Positions 47,258 through 56,518 of a DNA stretch of 64,000 nt are shown piece after piece; position 1 is the first letter of the stretch; every line of letters begins with the position of its first letter. A program made the translations under genes and the position numbers. The DNA is taken from NCBI RefSeq assembly GCF_900105945.1, contig NZ_FNSO01000004.1:7072001-7136000 (forward strand). The letters are read 5' to 3'. The notes below the pieces were generated by a model. It saw nothing but the letters and a program-made list of their open reading frames with translations. It had not been told where the DNA came from and did not search any database. This DNA is from Amycolatopsis tolypomycina. GTDB taxonomy: Bacteria > Actinomycetota > Actinomycetes > Mycobacteriales > Pseudonocardiaceae.

Positions 47258-48628
47258 TCAGCGACCGGCCAGGAAGCCCAGGAGGTCGTGCCGGGTGACG
47301 ACGCCGGCCGGCTTGCCGTCGACCAGCACCAGCGCGCCGTCGGCGCCCTCGAGCGCGGTCATCGCGGCGCTCACCTGCTCACCGCCGCCGATCGTCGGCA
47401 GCGGCGGTGACATGTGCTGCTCGAGCCGGTCGGCCAGCTGCGCCTTGCCGGTGAACAGGGCGTCGAGCAGGTCACGCTCGTTGACGGCGCCGACGACCTC
47501 GGCCGCCATCACCGGCGGCTCCGCGCTGACGACGGGCATCTGGCTCACGCCGAATTCGGAGAGGATCGCGATCGCCTCGGCGACGGTCTCGTTCGGGTGA
47601 GAGTGCACCAGATCGGGCAGCGAGCCGCTCTTCTTCGTGAGGACGTCGGCGACCGTCGCGCCCGAGGAGTCGGGCGGCAGGAAGCCGTAGGACGACATCC
47701 ACGTGTCGTTGAACACCTTCGTCAGGTAGCCGCGGCCGCCGTCGGGCAGCAGCACGACCACGACGTCGTCCTCGGTGAGCCGTTCGGCCAGCTTCAGCGC
47801 GGCCGCGACGGCCATCCCGCAGGAGCCGCCGACCAGCAGGCCCTCCTCCAGCGCGAGCCGGCGGGTGACCTGGAAGGAGTCGGCGTCGGAGACCGGGATG
47901 ATCTCGTCGGCGATGCCGCGGTCGTAGGTGTCCGGCCAGAAGTCCTCGCCGACGCCCTCGACCAGGTACGGGCGGCCGCTGCCGCCGGAGTAGACCGAGC
48001 CCTCCGGGTCCGCGCCGACGACCTGCACGGCGCCGTCGCTGACCTCCTTGAGGTACCGGCCGGTGCCGGAGATCGTGCCGCCGGTGCCGACGCCCGCGAC
48101 GAAGTGCGTGATCTTCCCGCCGGTCTGCGTCCACAGCTCCGGGCCGGTCGAGTGGTAGTGGCTCTCCGGGTTCTGCGGGTTGGCGTACTGGTTGGGCTTC
48201 CAGGCGCCCTCGATCTCGCGGACCAGGCGGTCGGAGACGTTGTAGTAGGAGTCCGGGTGCTCGGGCGGCACCGCGGTCGGGCACACCACGACCCGGGCGC
48301 CGTACGCCTTGAGCACGTTGCGCTTGTCCTCGCTGACCTTGTCCGGGCAGACGAACACGCACTGGTAGCCCTTGCGCTGGGCGACCATGGCCAGCCCGAC
48401 GCCGGTGTTGCCGGACGTCGGCTCGACGATCGTCCCGCCAGGGCGCAGCTCGCCGGCTGCTTCGGCGGCCTCGATCATGCGCAGCGCGATCCGGTCCTTG
48501 ACCGAGCCACCCGGGTTCAGGTACTCGACCTTGGCCAGCACGAGCGGCTTGAGCCCCTTGGTCAACGAGTTCAGCCTGACCAGCGGGGTGTTGCCCACGA
48601 GGTCGGCGATGTGCTCTGCGTACTCCAC
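47258..48628 (-). CDS. cbs: Cystathionine beta-synthase with CBS-pair domain
   Basis: The 456-residue protein has the PLP lysine in NPGGSVKDRIALRM (Lys44), the asparagine loop PTSGNTGVGLAM, GVGTGGTISGTGRYLKE and a GGSCGMA loop. A C-terminal CBS pair spans about 335-456. It condenses serine (or O-acylserine) and homocysteine to cystathionine, the reverse transsulphuration route, probably tuned by a nucleotide or SAM at the CBS pair. Its M. tuberculosis counterpart is Rv1077. The GTG at 48626-48628 opens the conserved EYAEHIADLVGNTPLVRL. Confidence 0.94.
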   Translation of the reverse strand: MEYAEHIADLVGNTPLVRLNSLTKGLKPLVLAKVEYLNPGGSVKDRIALRMIEAAEAAGELRPGGTIVEPTSGNTGVGLAMVAQRKGYQCVFVCPDKVSEDKRNVLKAYGARVVVCPTAVPPEHPDSYYNVSDRLVREIEGAWKPNQYANPQNPESHYHSTGPELWTQTGGKITHFVAGVGTGGTISGTGRYLKEVSDGAVQVVGADPEGSVYSGGSGRPYLVEGVGEDFWPDTYDRGIADEIIPVSDADSFQVTRRLALEEGLLVGGSCGMAVAAALKLAERLTEDDVVVVLLPDGGRGYLTKVFNDTWMSSYGFLPPDSSGATVADVLTKKSGSLPDLVHSHPNETVAEAIAILSEFGVSQMPVVSAEPPVMAAEVVGAVNERDLLDALFTGKAQLADRLEQHMSPPLPTIGGGEQVSAAMTALEGADGALVLVDGKPAGVVTRHDLLGFLAGR

Positions 48629-48751
48629 GACCGCCAGCCTAAACGGCCCACCGGTGGCGTTGTCCACTCGTGCGGCCTCGAGGCCGGGGGACTCCGGGTG
48701 CGCGTCGGCGATTCCGGGCAGCGCGCGAGGCCGGGCCGCCCGGCGGGGACC

Positions 48752-48910
48752 TCAGGCGGCCACCAAGCCGCTCGTCCGCTCCGGTACCGGCCCGGGGGCC
48801 GCTCCGCGCCGAACCGTCATCCCGTCCCGGAGGTCCGGCCCGGCGTCGATGGCCGTGGTGAAGCCGGTCCGAAGGGACAGGGAGGTCCAGTAGTCGCTTT
48901 GGACGTTCAT
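48752..48910 (-). CDS. Small protein (52 residues) coupled to the pentapeptide-repeat gene
   Basis: The ATG at 48908-48910 overlaps the stop codon of the restored pentapeptide-repeat frame (ATGA), and a full GGAGGTGA ribosome site lies eight bases upstream. The product starts MNVQSDYWTSLSLRTGFT and ends in a Pro/Arg-rich tail. It has no signal peptide, membrane helix or known motif. Codon usage is plausible for coding. It could be a small cytosolic partner or a precursor peptide; nothing nearby looks like a modifying enzyme. Confidence 0.6.
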   Translation of the reverse strand: MNVQSDYWTSLSLRTGFTTAIDAGPDLRDGMTVRRGAAPGPVPERTSGLVAA

Positions 48911-49928
48911 CGCCGGTTCACCTCCCGTGCGGAATGGCGATGTGCCGACAAGTGCGACGATTCTGTCGGGCCGCCGTCGGCCCACCGCGGAAACCCGCGC
49001 CTCGCCCGCGCTCCCGCGAGCCGCGCGGCGGACTTGCTGCCGAAATCGGCCGGACCAGCGAAAACGGCACCGTTGAAACTCTCGCGTTCGCCGCCGAAAA
49101 CGGTTCCGCGGAAATCGGCCCTGCCTTGAACAGCCTTGGTGCGGAATTCGGTGCCGCGAAACGAGGCCAGTTCGAGAACTCCCCGTCGTAGCAGGTGATC
49201 GAGCGGATCGAGCAGTGCGTCAGCGTCAGCCCGACCAGCCGCGCCCCCGAGAAGTCGAGGTCGACGTCCGGCCAGAACGCCTCGTTCGGCTGCTCCGCGG
49301 AGCCGGGACGCAGGTGCAGCAGCAGGATGCGCTGCGCGGTCTTGCGCACCTGCAGCTCTTCGGCGCTCTTCCGGTTGTGCCGGTACGGCATCCGCAGGTA
49401 CGCGCGGAGGACGTTGACGATGGTCTGCCGGTGTTCGGCGTACCCGGCGGCCGGCCGTTCCAGCGCGTAGAGGCCCGCGAGGCGGACCGGCGCCTTGTCG
49501 CTGCCGAGCTGGTCGGCGGCCTTGCCGTTGATCTCGGTGACCCGGCGTTCGGTGGCGTCGTGGTCCTTCCGCACCAGGTCCAGCTCGGCCGACCGCTGCC
49601 GCCGCGCGGCGAGCAGCAGGGCGGCGGCACCCCCGGCGCCGATCACGATGTTGGCGGACGTCTTCAGCGCGTCGAGCCGGGCGGAGTCTTCCGGGCGTCC
49701 CCGGCCGAGGAGGGTCAGCAGCGCGGTGGCCGCCACCGCGGCGACCACCAGCAACCCGGCGCCCCACAGCACGATCGTCCTGGTCCGCAGCACCCGCTCG
49801 AGCCGGGTTCCCCACACGGCGATCCTGCCAGCCGGGGAAACCCGGAATCCACGCAACAAACCCTGGCGTCGTGCGGGTGCCCGCGCAGGCACCTCGCTGG
49901 GACCGTTGTCCCTGCGATTCCGACGCAC
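48907..49928 (-). pseudogene. Pentapeptide-repeat membrane protein with a frameshift
   Basis: The N-terminal frame (start GTG at 49926-49928) encodes a basic arm, a membrane helix IVLWGAGLLVVAAVAATALLTLL, a second hydrophobic stretch and RHNRKSAEELQ. It then enters pentapeptides (DVDLDFSGARLVGLTLTHC). Around 49171-49178 the pentapeptide pattern jumps to a different frame (ELASFRGTEFR, ADFRGTVFGG, SFNGAVF), which ends at 48907. Continuing in the first frame gives unrelated sequence to 48918. A one-base deletion explains this. It may be a true pseudogene, programmed shifting, or a sequencing error. It is divergent from a secreted-protein gene. Confidence 0.7.
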
Positions 49929-49944
49929 TCACCGGAGGTTGACC

Positions 49945-50229
49945 ATGCGCACCGCTACCCGCTGGATCACCGGGATGACCGGGGCCGTGCTGGCCCTGCT
50001 CGCCCTCGGGACGACGCCGGCCAGTGCCGAGAGCACCAATTTCGACATCCCGTCCAGCATCACCAGCAGGACTCAGCCGTCGCACGCCGCGCTGGAGGCG
50101 GACACCCGGTCGGCCGCCGACGCGAAGTGCGTGAACAAGTACGGGTTCCGGGCCCGGGGAGTCACGGCCGTGGGCTGGGGAGGCGGCCCCGGCCACTGGC
50201 AGGTCACCTGGCGGTGCGACAGCAACTAG
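49945..50229 (+). CDS. Small secreted protein
   Basis: The 94-residue protein has a typical signal peptide (MRTATRWITGMTGAVLALLALGTTPASA) and a 66-residue mature part with two Cys (ADAKCVNKYGFRARGVTAVGW and WRCDSN) likely forming a disulphide. CGGAGG six bases upstream sets the ATG at 49945. No family recognised. It starts 17 bp from the divergent pentapeptide gene, so the two share a very short control region. Confidence 0.75.
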   Translation: MRTATRWITGMTGAVLALLALGTTPASAESTNFDIPSSITSRTQPSHAALEADTRSAADAKCVNKYGFRARGVTAVGWGGGPGHWQVTWRCDSN

Positions 50230-50342
50230 GCGGCCTCCGGGAGAGCCGGGCAACCTCACAGCCGCTCCGGCTTTCTCCCGGCAGCCGTACCCGGCAGTAT
50301 GGTGAGCAACTGCTTAGCTCGCGATACGAGGATGTGTCCGTC

Positions 50343-51563
50343 ATGCCTGAAGCCGTCATCGTCTCCACCGCGCGCTCCCCGATCGGGCGCGCCAACAAGG
50401 GCTCACTGGTCGGCATGCGGCCCGACGACCTGACCGCGCAGATGGTCGCGGCGGCGCTGGCCAAGGTGCCGCAGCTCGACCCCGCCGACATCGACGACCT
50501 GATGCTCGGCTGCGGTCTCCCGGGCGGCGAGTCCGGGTTCAACATGGGCCGCGCGGTCGCCGTCGAACTGGGCTACGACCACCTGCCCGGCTGCACGATC
50601 ACCCGGTACTGCTCCTCCAGCCTGCAGACCACCCGGATGGCGTTCCACGCGATCAAGGCCGGCGAGGGCGACGTCTTCATCTCGGCCGGCGTCGAGACCG
50701 TCTCGCGGTTCGGCAAGGGCAGCTCGGACTCCTGGCCCGACACGCACAACCCGCTGTTCGCCGACGCCGAGGCGCGCACCAAGGCGACCGCCGAGTCCGG
50801 CGCCGACTCCTGGACCGACCCGCGCACGTCCGGTGACGTGCCGGACGTCTACATCGCGATGGGCCAGACCGCGGAGAACCTGGCGCGGCTGAAGGGCGTC
50901 ACGCGCGAGGAGATGGACGAGTTCGGCGTCCGCTCGCAGAACCTGGCCGAGAAGGCCCTCGCGGACGGGTTCTGGGCCAAGGACATCACCCCGGTGACGC
51001 TGCCGGACGGCACGGTCGTCTCGAAGGACGACGGCCCCCGCGCCGGCGTCACCCTGGAAGGCGTCTCCGGGCTGAAGCCGGTGTTCCGCCCCGACGGCCG
51101 CGTCACGGCGGGCAACTGCTGCGCGCTCAACGACGGCGCGGCGGCGCTGGTGATCATGTCCGACACGAAGGCGCGTGAGCTGGGCCTGACGCCGCTGGCG
51201 CGGATCGTGTCCACCGGCGTCACCGGGCTTTCGCCGGAGATCATGGGCTACGGCCCGGTCGAGGCGTCGAAGCAGGCGCTTTCGCGCGCGGGGCTGTCGA
51301 TCGGCGACATCGACCTGGTCGAGATCAACGAGGCGTTCGCGGCGCAGGTCATCCCGTCCTACCGCGACCTGGGCATCGAGCTGGACCGGCTGAACGTCAA
51401 CGGCGGCGCGATCGCGGTCGGCCACCCGTTCGGCATGACGGGCGCCCGGATCACCTCGACGCTGATCAACTCCCTGCAGCACCACGACAAGCAGTTCGGC
51501 CTCGAGACGATGTGCGTCGGCGGCGGCCAGGGCATGGCGCTGATCATCGAGCGCCTTTCCTGA
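50343..51563 (+). CDS. Acetyl-CoA C-acyltransferase (thiolase, FadA3-like)
   Basis: The 406-residue protein has the thiolase signature: the nucleophilic Cys in [25 protein letters not shown] near residue 90, the His in [18 protein letters not shown] and the second Cys in [14 protein letters not shown]. It catalyses the last step of beta-oxidation or its reverse. Position relative to cbs matches Rv1074c (fadA3). The ATG at 50343 begins the conserved [15 protein letters not shown] strong bidirectional terminator follows. Confidence 0.93.
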   Translation: MPEAVIVSTARSPIGRANKGSLVGMRPDDLTAQMVAAALAKVPQLDPADIDDLMLGCGLPGGESGFNMGRAVAVELGYDHLPGCTITRYCSSSLQTTRMAFHAIKAGEGDVFISAGVETVSRFGKGSSDSWPDTHNPLFADAEARTKATAESGADSWTDPRTSGDVPDVYIAMGQTAENLARLKGVTREEMDEFGVRSQNLAEKALADGFWAKDITPVTLPDGTVVSKDDGPRAGVTLEGVSGLKPVFRPDGRVTAGNCCALNDGAAALVIMSDTKARELGLTPLARIVSTGVTGLSPEIMGYGPVEASKQALSRAGLSIGDIDLVEINEAFAAQVIPSYRDLGIELDRLNVNGGAIAVGHPFGMTGARITSTLINSLQHHDKQFGLETMCVGGGQGMALIIERLS

Positions 51564-51569
51564 CTGTTC

Positions 51570-51603
51570 ACGAAGGCCCCCACCCGGCGGTGGGGGCCTT
51601 CGT
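51570..51603. terminator. Bidirectional terminator between thiolase and YeeE genes
   Basis: ACGAAGGCCCCCACC (51570-51584) and GGTGGGGGCCTTCGT (51589-51603) form a perfect 15-bp stem with a CGGC loop, placed between converging stops at 51563 and 51606. Confidence 0.85.
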
Positions 51604-51605
51604 CG

Positions 51606-52865
51606 TCAGCAGACGCTGTCGGCCGGTTCCGGGTTCGCCAGCCCGAACAGCGGCCGCAGCTTGAGGCCGATCCACGTGCCGCCGAGGGCGAACACGCCCC
51701 ACAGCCAGCCGTGCAGGCTGCCGGTGGAGATGCCGCCGAGGTACGCGCCGATGTTGCAGCCGCCGGCCATCCGCGCGCCGACGCCCATCAGGACGCCGCC
51801 GAGGAGCGCGGCGACGGCCGTGCGCCACGGGATCGAGCTGTGGATCTTCCAGGCGCCCGCGGCCGCGGCGGCCACCGCGGCGCCGATCATGATGCCGATG
51901 TCGGTGAGGCTGGTCTTGTCGCGCCAGATCGGGCCGGCCAGCGACGTCGCGTTCGCCTTCAGCCGCCAGAACTCCCAGGTTTCCGGGTGCAGCCCGAACA
52001 CCTGCAGGACCTTGGCGCCCCACAGGGCGAACGCGCTGGTGATGCCCCAGATCCCGCCGGAGACGAGGAACACGGCGGCGGCCAGCACCCCCAGCACGAC
52101 GGCGCCGACGAGCATCGGCCAGGAGCCGCGGAAGACCCGGGCGAAGCCCCGAGCGGTCGGCACGACGTCGACCGGCGGCGGCGTCCGGCGGCGCTGCACC
52201 ACCCGGGTGACCAGGACGATCCCCCCGAGAACGGCGACGGTGATCGCCCACGAGCCGAACCAGCCGACGTGGTCGGCGAGCAGCACGCCCTTGAGTTCGG
52301 GCCAGCCGGACAGCACCGGGTACGCCCAGGTGTAGAGCGCGGAGCCGGCGATGAACCCGCCGAGGGTGAGCACGATCGTGGATTGGCCGGAGCCGACGGC
52401 GAAGAGCGTCCCGGACGCGCACGCGCCGCCGAGCTGCATGCCGATCGCGAAGAGCGTGGCCCCGACGAAGAGGGCGAGCCCGAGCGCCCCGGCCGTCGGC
52501 GCGGGCTTGCTGCCGAAGAGGCCACTGCCGGTGCCGGCGATGAGCGCGATGAGCGTCGCGGCGGTGCCGAGCAGCACGGTGTGGGCCCGCACCCCCTGCC
52601 CGTTCCCGACGGCGACGAGCTGCCGCCACGCCGAGGTGAAGCCGAACCGCGAGTGGAAGAGGGCGAGCCCGAGCCCGAGCCCGAGCAGCAGCAGGACGCC
52701 GAACTTGGCGCCCTGGGTGGCCCAGACGTACCAGGTGAGGCCGGCCGCGAGCACACCGGCAACGGCAAGGGGAACGATCTTGACGGGATCTTCCGGCCGC
52801 GGCACGGGCGCGGCACAGGAGGTGGGGAAGTGCTTGGCACCGATCGGGGATTGGGTCGTCGCCAC
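51606..52865 (-). CDS. YeeE/YedE (TsuA) family sulphur-compound transporter
   Basis: The 419-residue membrane protein has about 12 hydrophobic segments and the two conserved Cys motifs of the family, GGACASGTL in the first half and [11 protein letters not shown] in the second. In bacterial TsuA these line a thiosulphate path. It is likely to import thiosulphate or a related sulphur compound, which fits the nearby cysteine/methionine genes. No TusA-like partner is adjacent. The start is GTG at 52863-52865. A terminator at 53012-53046 separates it from the upstream gene. Confidence 0.88.
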   Translation of the reverse strand: MATTQSPIGAKHFPTSCAAPVPRPEDPVKIVPLAVAGVLAAGLTWYVWATQGAKFGVLLLLGLGLGLALFHSRFGFTSAWRQLVAVGNGQGVRAHTVLLGTAATLIALIAGTGSGLFGSKPAPTAGALGLALFVGATLFAIGMQLGGACASGTLFAVGSGQSTIVLTLGGFIAGSALYTWAYPVLSGWPELKGVLLADHVGWFGSWAITVAVLGGIVLVTRVVQRRRTPPPVDVVPTARGFARVFRGSWPMLVGAVVLGVLAAAVFLVSGGIWGITSAFALWGAKVLQVFGLHPETWEFWRLKANATSLAGPIWRDKTSLTDIGIMIGAAVAAAAAGAWKIHSSIPWRTAVAALLGGVLMGVGARMAGGCNIGAYLGGISTGSLHGWLWGVFALGGTWIGLKLRPLFGLANPEPADSVC

Positions 52866-53011
52866 CGGCTACTCCAGGCTCGGGCGGGCAGGACGATCAA
52901 CGTTAGGTCGAGTGACCGGGCGGTTGCAGCCCGTCGCACAGTGTGGGACGAACGGAGCAATCGGGATGCGCTGAACGCGGCGGCGGGCGTGGGTTGCTCC
53001 CCGGACGCGAA

Positions 53012-53046
53012 GAAGGCCCCCTCGCCTGAGCGGCGAGAGGGCCTTC
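53012..53046 (-). terminator. Terminator of the LppU-like gene
   Basis: The 15-base arms 53012-53026 and 53032-53046 pair with a single C-A mismatch. They lie 11 bases past the stop of the leftward gene at 53057. Confidence 0.75.
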
Positions 53047-53056
53047 GGGAACTGCG

Positions 53057-53746
53057 TTATTCAGCCGTCTTGACGCACATCGTCGTCGCCGGCTCCGGGT
53101 AGACCGCGACGCGCGTTGCGTCCGTGTCCTCGCAGACGCTCTTGTCCGCCTGGCCCGTCACCACCTTGACCAGCTCGCCGTCCTTGGTCGAGTCGCTGCA
53201 GGGGACCTTCAGGTAGCCCTTGGTCTGGGACGTGAAGTTCGCCAGGCAGTCGCCCTGCTTGGCGTTGATCATCAGGCACAGCTTGTACGAGCTGCGGCCG
53301 CTGACCGAGTAGGTGTCGTAACCCCCGCCAGCACCACCCGGGCACTCCTCGGACGCCGTCTCCAGCTTCTTGGCGATCTTGACGTTCGCCTTCGGGTCGT
53401 TGCAGTCGGCCTTCGCCGGCTCGGCGCCGCCCTGGGTGAACTCGGTGATCGTGAGGCAGTCACCGGCGTTCGAGGTGGCCGGCGACTTCATGAACGAGAC
53501 CAGCCCGATGATCACGATCGCGACCACCACGATGGCGCCGATGCCGCCCAGGATCAGCTTGGGCGCCTTCGAGCGCTTCGGCGGGGCCGGCGGCGCGGGC
53601 GGGAACCCGGGCTGGCCGGGCGGGAACTGGCCGGGCGGCGGTCCGTACTGACCGGGCTGGCCCTGCTGGCCGCCCGGAGGCGGTCCGTAAGGATCGGGCT
53701 GACCCACCGGCTGCTGGCCCCCGGGGGCCGGAGGGGGAACGCTCAC
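53057..53746 (-). CDS. LppU/SCO3897-type membrane protein
   Basis: The 229-residue protein has a Pro/Gly/Gln-rich cytoplasmic arm (1-62), one membrane helix (LILGGIGAIVVVAIVIIGLVSFM) and an outer domain with six Cys. The domain starts NAGDCLTITEFTQGG and ends VCEDTDATRVAVYPEPATTMCVKTAE. This is the layout of LppU/SCO3897-type proteins, of unknown function, which have the recurrent GDC... Cys-rich outer domain. The GTG at 53744-53746 opens SVPPPAPGG directly; the residues before it look untranslated. Confidence 0.82.
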   Translation of the reverse strand: MSVPPPAPGGQQPVGQPDPYGPPPGGQQGQPGQYGPPPGQFPPGQPGFPPAPPAPPKRSKAPKLILGGIGAIVVVAIVIIGLVSFMKSPATSNAGDCLTITEFTQGGAEPAKADCNDPKANVKIAKKLETASEECPGGAGGGYDTYSVSGRSSYKLCLMINAKQGDCLANFTSQTKGYLKVPCSDSTKDGELVKVVTGQADKSVCEDTDATRVAVYPEPATTMCVKTAE

Positions 53747-53846
53747 TGTGAACCTCACACATGTGAAATCGAAAACCGACCGGCTCATCAAACACGCAGG
53801 GTGAGCGCGGCCCGCAGCGGGGTCCCTATATGCACGAATTACCCAC

Positions 53847-53879
53847 AGAAAAGGCGCCCCGCCGATTACGGAGCGCCTT
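53847..53879 (-). terminator. Terminator of the BI-1-like gene
   Basis: AAGGCGC (53851-53857) pairs with GCGCCTT (53873-53879), with an inner CCG/CGG after one mismatch. On the leftward strand a run of T follows at 53850-53847. It lies 22 bases beyond the stop at 53902. Confidence 0.7.
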
Positions 53880-53901
53880 CACTGCGGAACTGTGAGCCAG
53901 A

Positions 53902-54735
53902 TTACTCACGGAAGTACGAGAGCAACCGCAGGATCTCGAGGTACAGCCAGACCAGCGTGGTCATCAGGCCGAACGCGGTGTACCAGGCCCACTTCGACGG
54001 CATGCCCTCGCGGATCATCCGGTCGGCCTGGTCGAAGTCGAGCAGGAAGCTGAACGCCGCGATGCCGATGCAGACGAGGCTGAAGATGATGGCGATCGTG
54101 CCGCCGCCGCGCAGCGGGTTGAAGCCGAAGGCCAGCGAGCTGATCAGGTTGAACAGCATCAGGATCGCGACGCCGACGGTGGCGCCGACGATCCACTTGG
54201 TCAGCTTCGGCGTGACCTTCACGGCGCCGGTCTTGTAGACCACCAGCATGCCGATGAAGACACCCGCGGTGCCCACGATCGCCTGCAGCGCGATGCCGGG
54301 GTAGATCGCCTGGAACACACCGCTCAGCGCACCGAGGAACAGGCCTTCGGCCGCCGAGTACGTCAGCGTCAGCGCGCCGCTGGGCTTCTGGCGGAAGATG
54401 ATCACGAGCGAGATGACCAGCCCGACGACGAGGCCGGCGAGCATCGCGCCGAGGAGCGCGCCGGAGATCCGGCCGGTCGTCGTGATCTGGACCTGCGCCC
54501 AGATCGCCGTGACCACCCCGACGAGCAGCGCGACGCCGAGGGACATCCCGGTCTTGACGACGACGTCGTCGACGGTCATCGGCCGGTCGCCCTCGCCGGA
54601 GGCGGCCTGGCCCGGCCCGTACCCGGGCACGCCGCCCTGGGGTTGGTTGAAGCCCACGGGGGGCCCGTACTGCCCGTAAGTCTGGGTTCCGCCGCTGGGC
54701 AGGTTGCGGAACGCCGGGTTGCTACTGGAACGCAC
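53902..54735 (-). CDS. Bax inhibitor-1/YccA-like membrane protein
   Basis: The 277-residue protein has a Gly/Pro/Gln-rich arm (1-50), then seven helices in the pattern of actinobacterial BI-1/YccA-like proteins: VVVKTGMSLGVALLVGVVTAIWAQ at the start, TYSAAEGLFLGALSGVF in the middle, and DFDQADRMIREGMPSKWAWYTAFGLMTTLVWLYLEILRLLSYFR at the end. The conserved acidic residues of the last helices are present. The role is not firmly known; BI-1 relatives are pH-sensitive calcium channels. AGGAGG lies before the GTG at 54735. A 30-bp palindrome sits 75 bp upstream. Confidence 0.9.
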   Translation of the reverse strand: MRSSSNPAFRNLPSGGTQTYGQYGPPVGFNQPQGGVPGYGPGQAASGEGDRPMTVDDVVVKTGMSLGVALLVGVVTAIWAQVQITTTGRISGALLGAMLAGLVVGLVISLVIIFRQKPSGALTLTYSAAEGLFLGALSGVFQAIYPGIALQAIVGTAGVFIGMLVVYKTGAVKVTPKLTKWIVGATVGVAILMLFNLISSLAFGFNPLRGGGTIAIIFSLVCIGIAAFSFLLDFDQADRMIREGMPSKWAWYTAFGLMTTLVWLYLEILRLLSYFRE

Positions 54736-55053
54736 CTGATCCTCCTGGATCTGCTGCTTCGTGGATCATCGCTGCATCGGGTTCAACGACCGCCGCGGGC
54801 GCGCGGTTCCCGTCGAGTAAAGACGACTTTACTCGACGGCAGCCCGCCTGCCTCGGACGACACGGTAAGCGACGGATGTCACGACCGTTCGGCGACAGCC
54901 ACCCGAAGAGCGGTACACAGTTTCGCCCCTTGACGCAACGCTCACTTCGCGTGCCCGGATCTTCACCGAACGCGCGTCGGGGCCTTGATCAGTCGTGTGA
55001 CCTGCAGAGACGCCAGGCGCTGCCGCGCGGGCGAACGAAGGAGCATGGACACC
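54736..55053. promoter_or_regulatory. Divergent region between BI-1-like gene and surface-protein gene
   Basis: This 318-bp stretch holds no gene I can support. Its main feature is the perfect palindrome at 54810-54839, described separately. The rest is ordinary GC-rich DNA; AAGGAG at 55038-55043 is the ribosome site of the rightward gene. Confidence 0.5.
54810..54839. promoter_or_regulatory. Perfect 13-bp inverted repeat, operator candidate
   Basis: CCGTCGAGTAAAG (54810-54822), spacer ACGA, and CTTTACTCGACGG (54827-54839) are exact complements. The AT-rich half-site core GAGTAAAG and the 30-bp span fit a dimeric repressor site better than an RNA terminator, because it lies upstream of both divergent genes. 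Confidence 0.55.
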
Positions 55054-56514
55054 ATGGGGTGGTCGACACACCCGCGCGCGGGTGCTCGCGCGCTCACCGG
55101 TCTCGTCGCCGCGGCGCTGCTCGGCGCGCTCTCCGTGACGGTCGGGGCCGCGCCGGCCGCCGCGGCCGGCCAAGAAGGCATCGGCTACGAGGTCAAGCCC
55201 GGCCAGGACATGACCCCGCGGCCGAGCCGCAACTGGCTCGGCTCGTACGTCGTCGGCGGGGAGCAGGTCTTCTGCGTGAGCTTCCAGCTCAAGGCCCCCG
55301 ACACCGACGAGCGGTACGAGCCGGGCGACGAGCTGCTCACGAAGTGGGGCGCGAAGCTGCCCGCCGACCAGGCGGCGAACATCTCCTACCTGCTGCTGCG
55401 CTACGGCGGCACGAAGGAGCCCGCCGAAGCCGCGGCGCTCGCCCACCTGCTGCACTCGTGGACCGCCGCCCCGCGCACGGCGGCCGACCTCGACCCGTCG
55501 CTCGGCGCGGACAAGATCGGCTACGACGCGAAGTACCACCTCGACCTGCTCCCCGCGGACGCCAAGGCGGCCGTGGAGCGGCTGCGCACCGAGGCCGAGA
55601 CCGACCGGGGGCCGTGGACGGCGTCGGTGACCACGCCGAAGGGCGACCAGCACCCCGGCGAGGCCGCCGAATGGACGGTCACCGTGCGGAACGCCAAGGC
55701 CAAGGGCGTCCCGGACGTCCCGGTGAAGCTGACGGCGACCGACGCCACCCTGGCCGACGGGAAGGCCACCGCCGCCACCGGGAACTCGAGCCCGCAGGGC
55801 GCCGCGAAGGACGTCACGCTCAAGACGGGCGCCGACGGCACCGTGACGGTGAAGCTGACGCCGACCGGCGACCGGCCGAAGCTGGTGGCCGCGTTGTCCG
55901 CCCCGGCCGACCGGCCGTACGTGCGGGTGCCCGTCGACACCAAGGTGCAGCGCGTCGTCTCCACCGGCGGCGAGAAGGAACTGACCGCCCAGGGCGCCGT
56001 CAACGTCGCCAAGCCCGGCCGGGTCCAGGTGACCAAGACGGACGCGAAGACCGGCCAGGGCGTCGGCGGCGCCGTCCTGCGGATCACCGGCAAGGACAGG
56101 ACGTCGCCCGCACTCGGGCAGGACGGCAAGCCGCTCCTCGGGGCCGACGGCAAGCCCGCGGTCGTCACCACCGACGGCAAGACCGGCGGTGTGACGGTCG
56201 AGAACCTCCGTGCGCCGCAGGAGATCTGCGTCGTCGAGGCGAGCCCGCCGCCGGGTTACACGAACGCCTTCGACCCGGAGAACCCGCCGTCGGCCTGCGG
56301 CACCGTCAAGCCGGGCGACACCCTCGCGCTGACCGTGACGAACAAGCCGAACGAGGTCCCGCGCGCGATCCCGGCGGGCGACCAGCCGGTCGCGCGGGCG
56401 CAGGGCGTCGTCGAGACGAGCTACTCCGTGCCGGGCCTGGCCGGGCTCGGCCTGCTCGTGCTGCTGGCGGCCGGGCTGGCCGGCGTCGCCGCACGGCGGG
56501 CGTCCCGGCGGTAA
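55054..56514 (+). CDS. Surface protein with thioester-like and Ig/Cna-type domains
   Basis: The 486-residue protein has a signal peptide (GLVAAALLGALSVTVGAAPAAA). A first domain (about 40-175) has EQVFCVSFQ and ISYLLLRYGGTKEP-x-EAAALAHLLHSWT, similar in shape to thioester domains but without the expected Gln. An Ig-like domain follows (about 185-300), then a Cna-B-type domain with KTDAKTGQGVGGAVLRI. A C-terminal helix GLAGLGLLVLLAAGLAGVAA and a basic tail close the protein. There is no LPxTG motif, so anchoring may be by the helix alone. The ATG at 55054 is 10 bases from AAGGAG, better than 55045. Sortase gene follows by 4 bp. Confidence 0.8.
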   Translation: MGWSTHPRAGARALTGLVAAALLGALSVTVGAAPAAAAGQEGIGYEVKPGQDMTPRPSRNWLGSYVVGGEQVFCVSFQLKAPDTDERYEPGDELLTKWGAKLPADQAANISYLLLRYGGTKEPAEAAALAHLLHSWTAAPRTAADLDPSLGADKIGYDAKYHLDLLPADAKAAVERLRTEAETDRGPWTASVTTPKGDQHPGEAAEWTVTVRNAKAKGVPDVPVKLTATDATLADGKATAATGNSSPQGAAKDVTLKTGADGTVTVKLTPTGDRPKLVAALSAPADRPYVRVPVDTKVQRVVSTGGEKELTAQGAVNVAKPGRVQVTKTDAKTGQGVGGAVLRITGKDRTSPALGQDGKPLLGADGKPAVVTTDGKTGGVTVENLRAPQEICVVEASPPPGYTNAFDPENPPSACGTVKPGDTLALTVTNKPNEVPRAIPAGDQPVARAQGVVETSYSVPGLAGLGLLVLLAAGLAGVAARRASRR

Positions 56515-56518
56515 CGGC

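Noticed and set aside
53755..53766. TCACA-CA-TGTGA as a Crp site before the LppU-like gene
   Set aside because: Half-sites are in the inverted order relative to the TGTGA-n-TCACA pattern, so it is not a Crp site.
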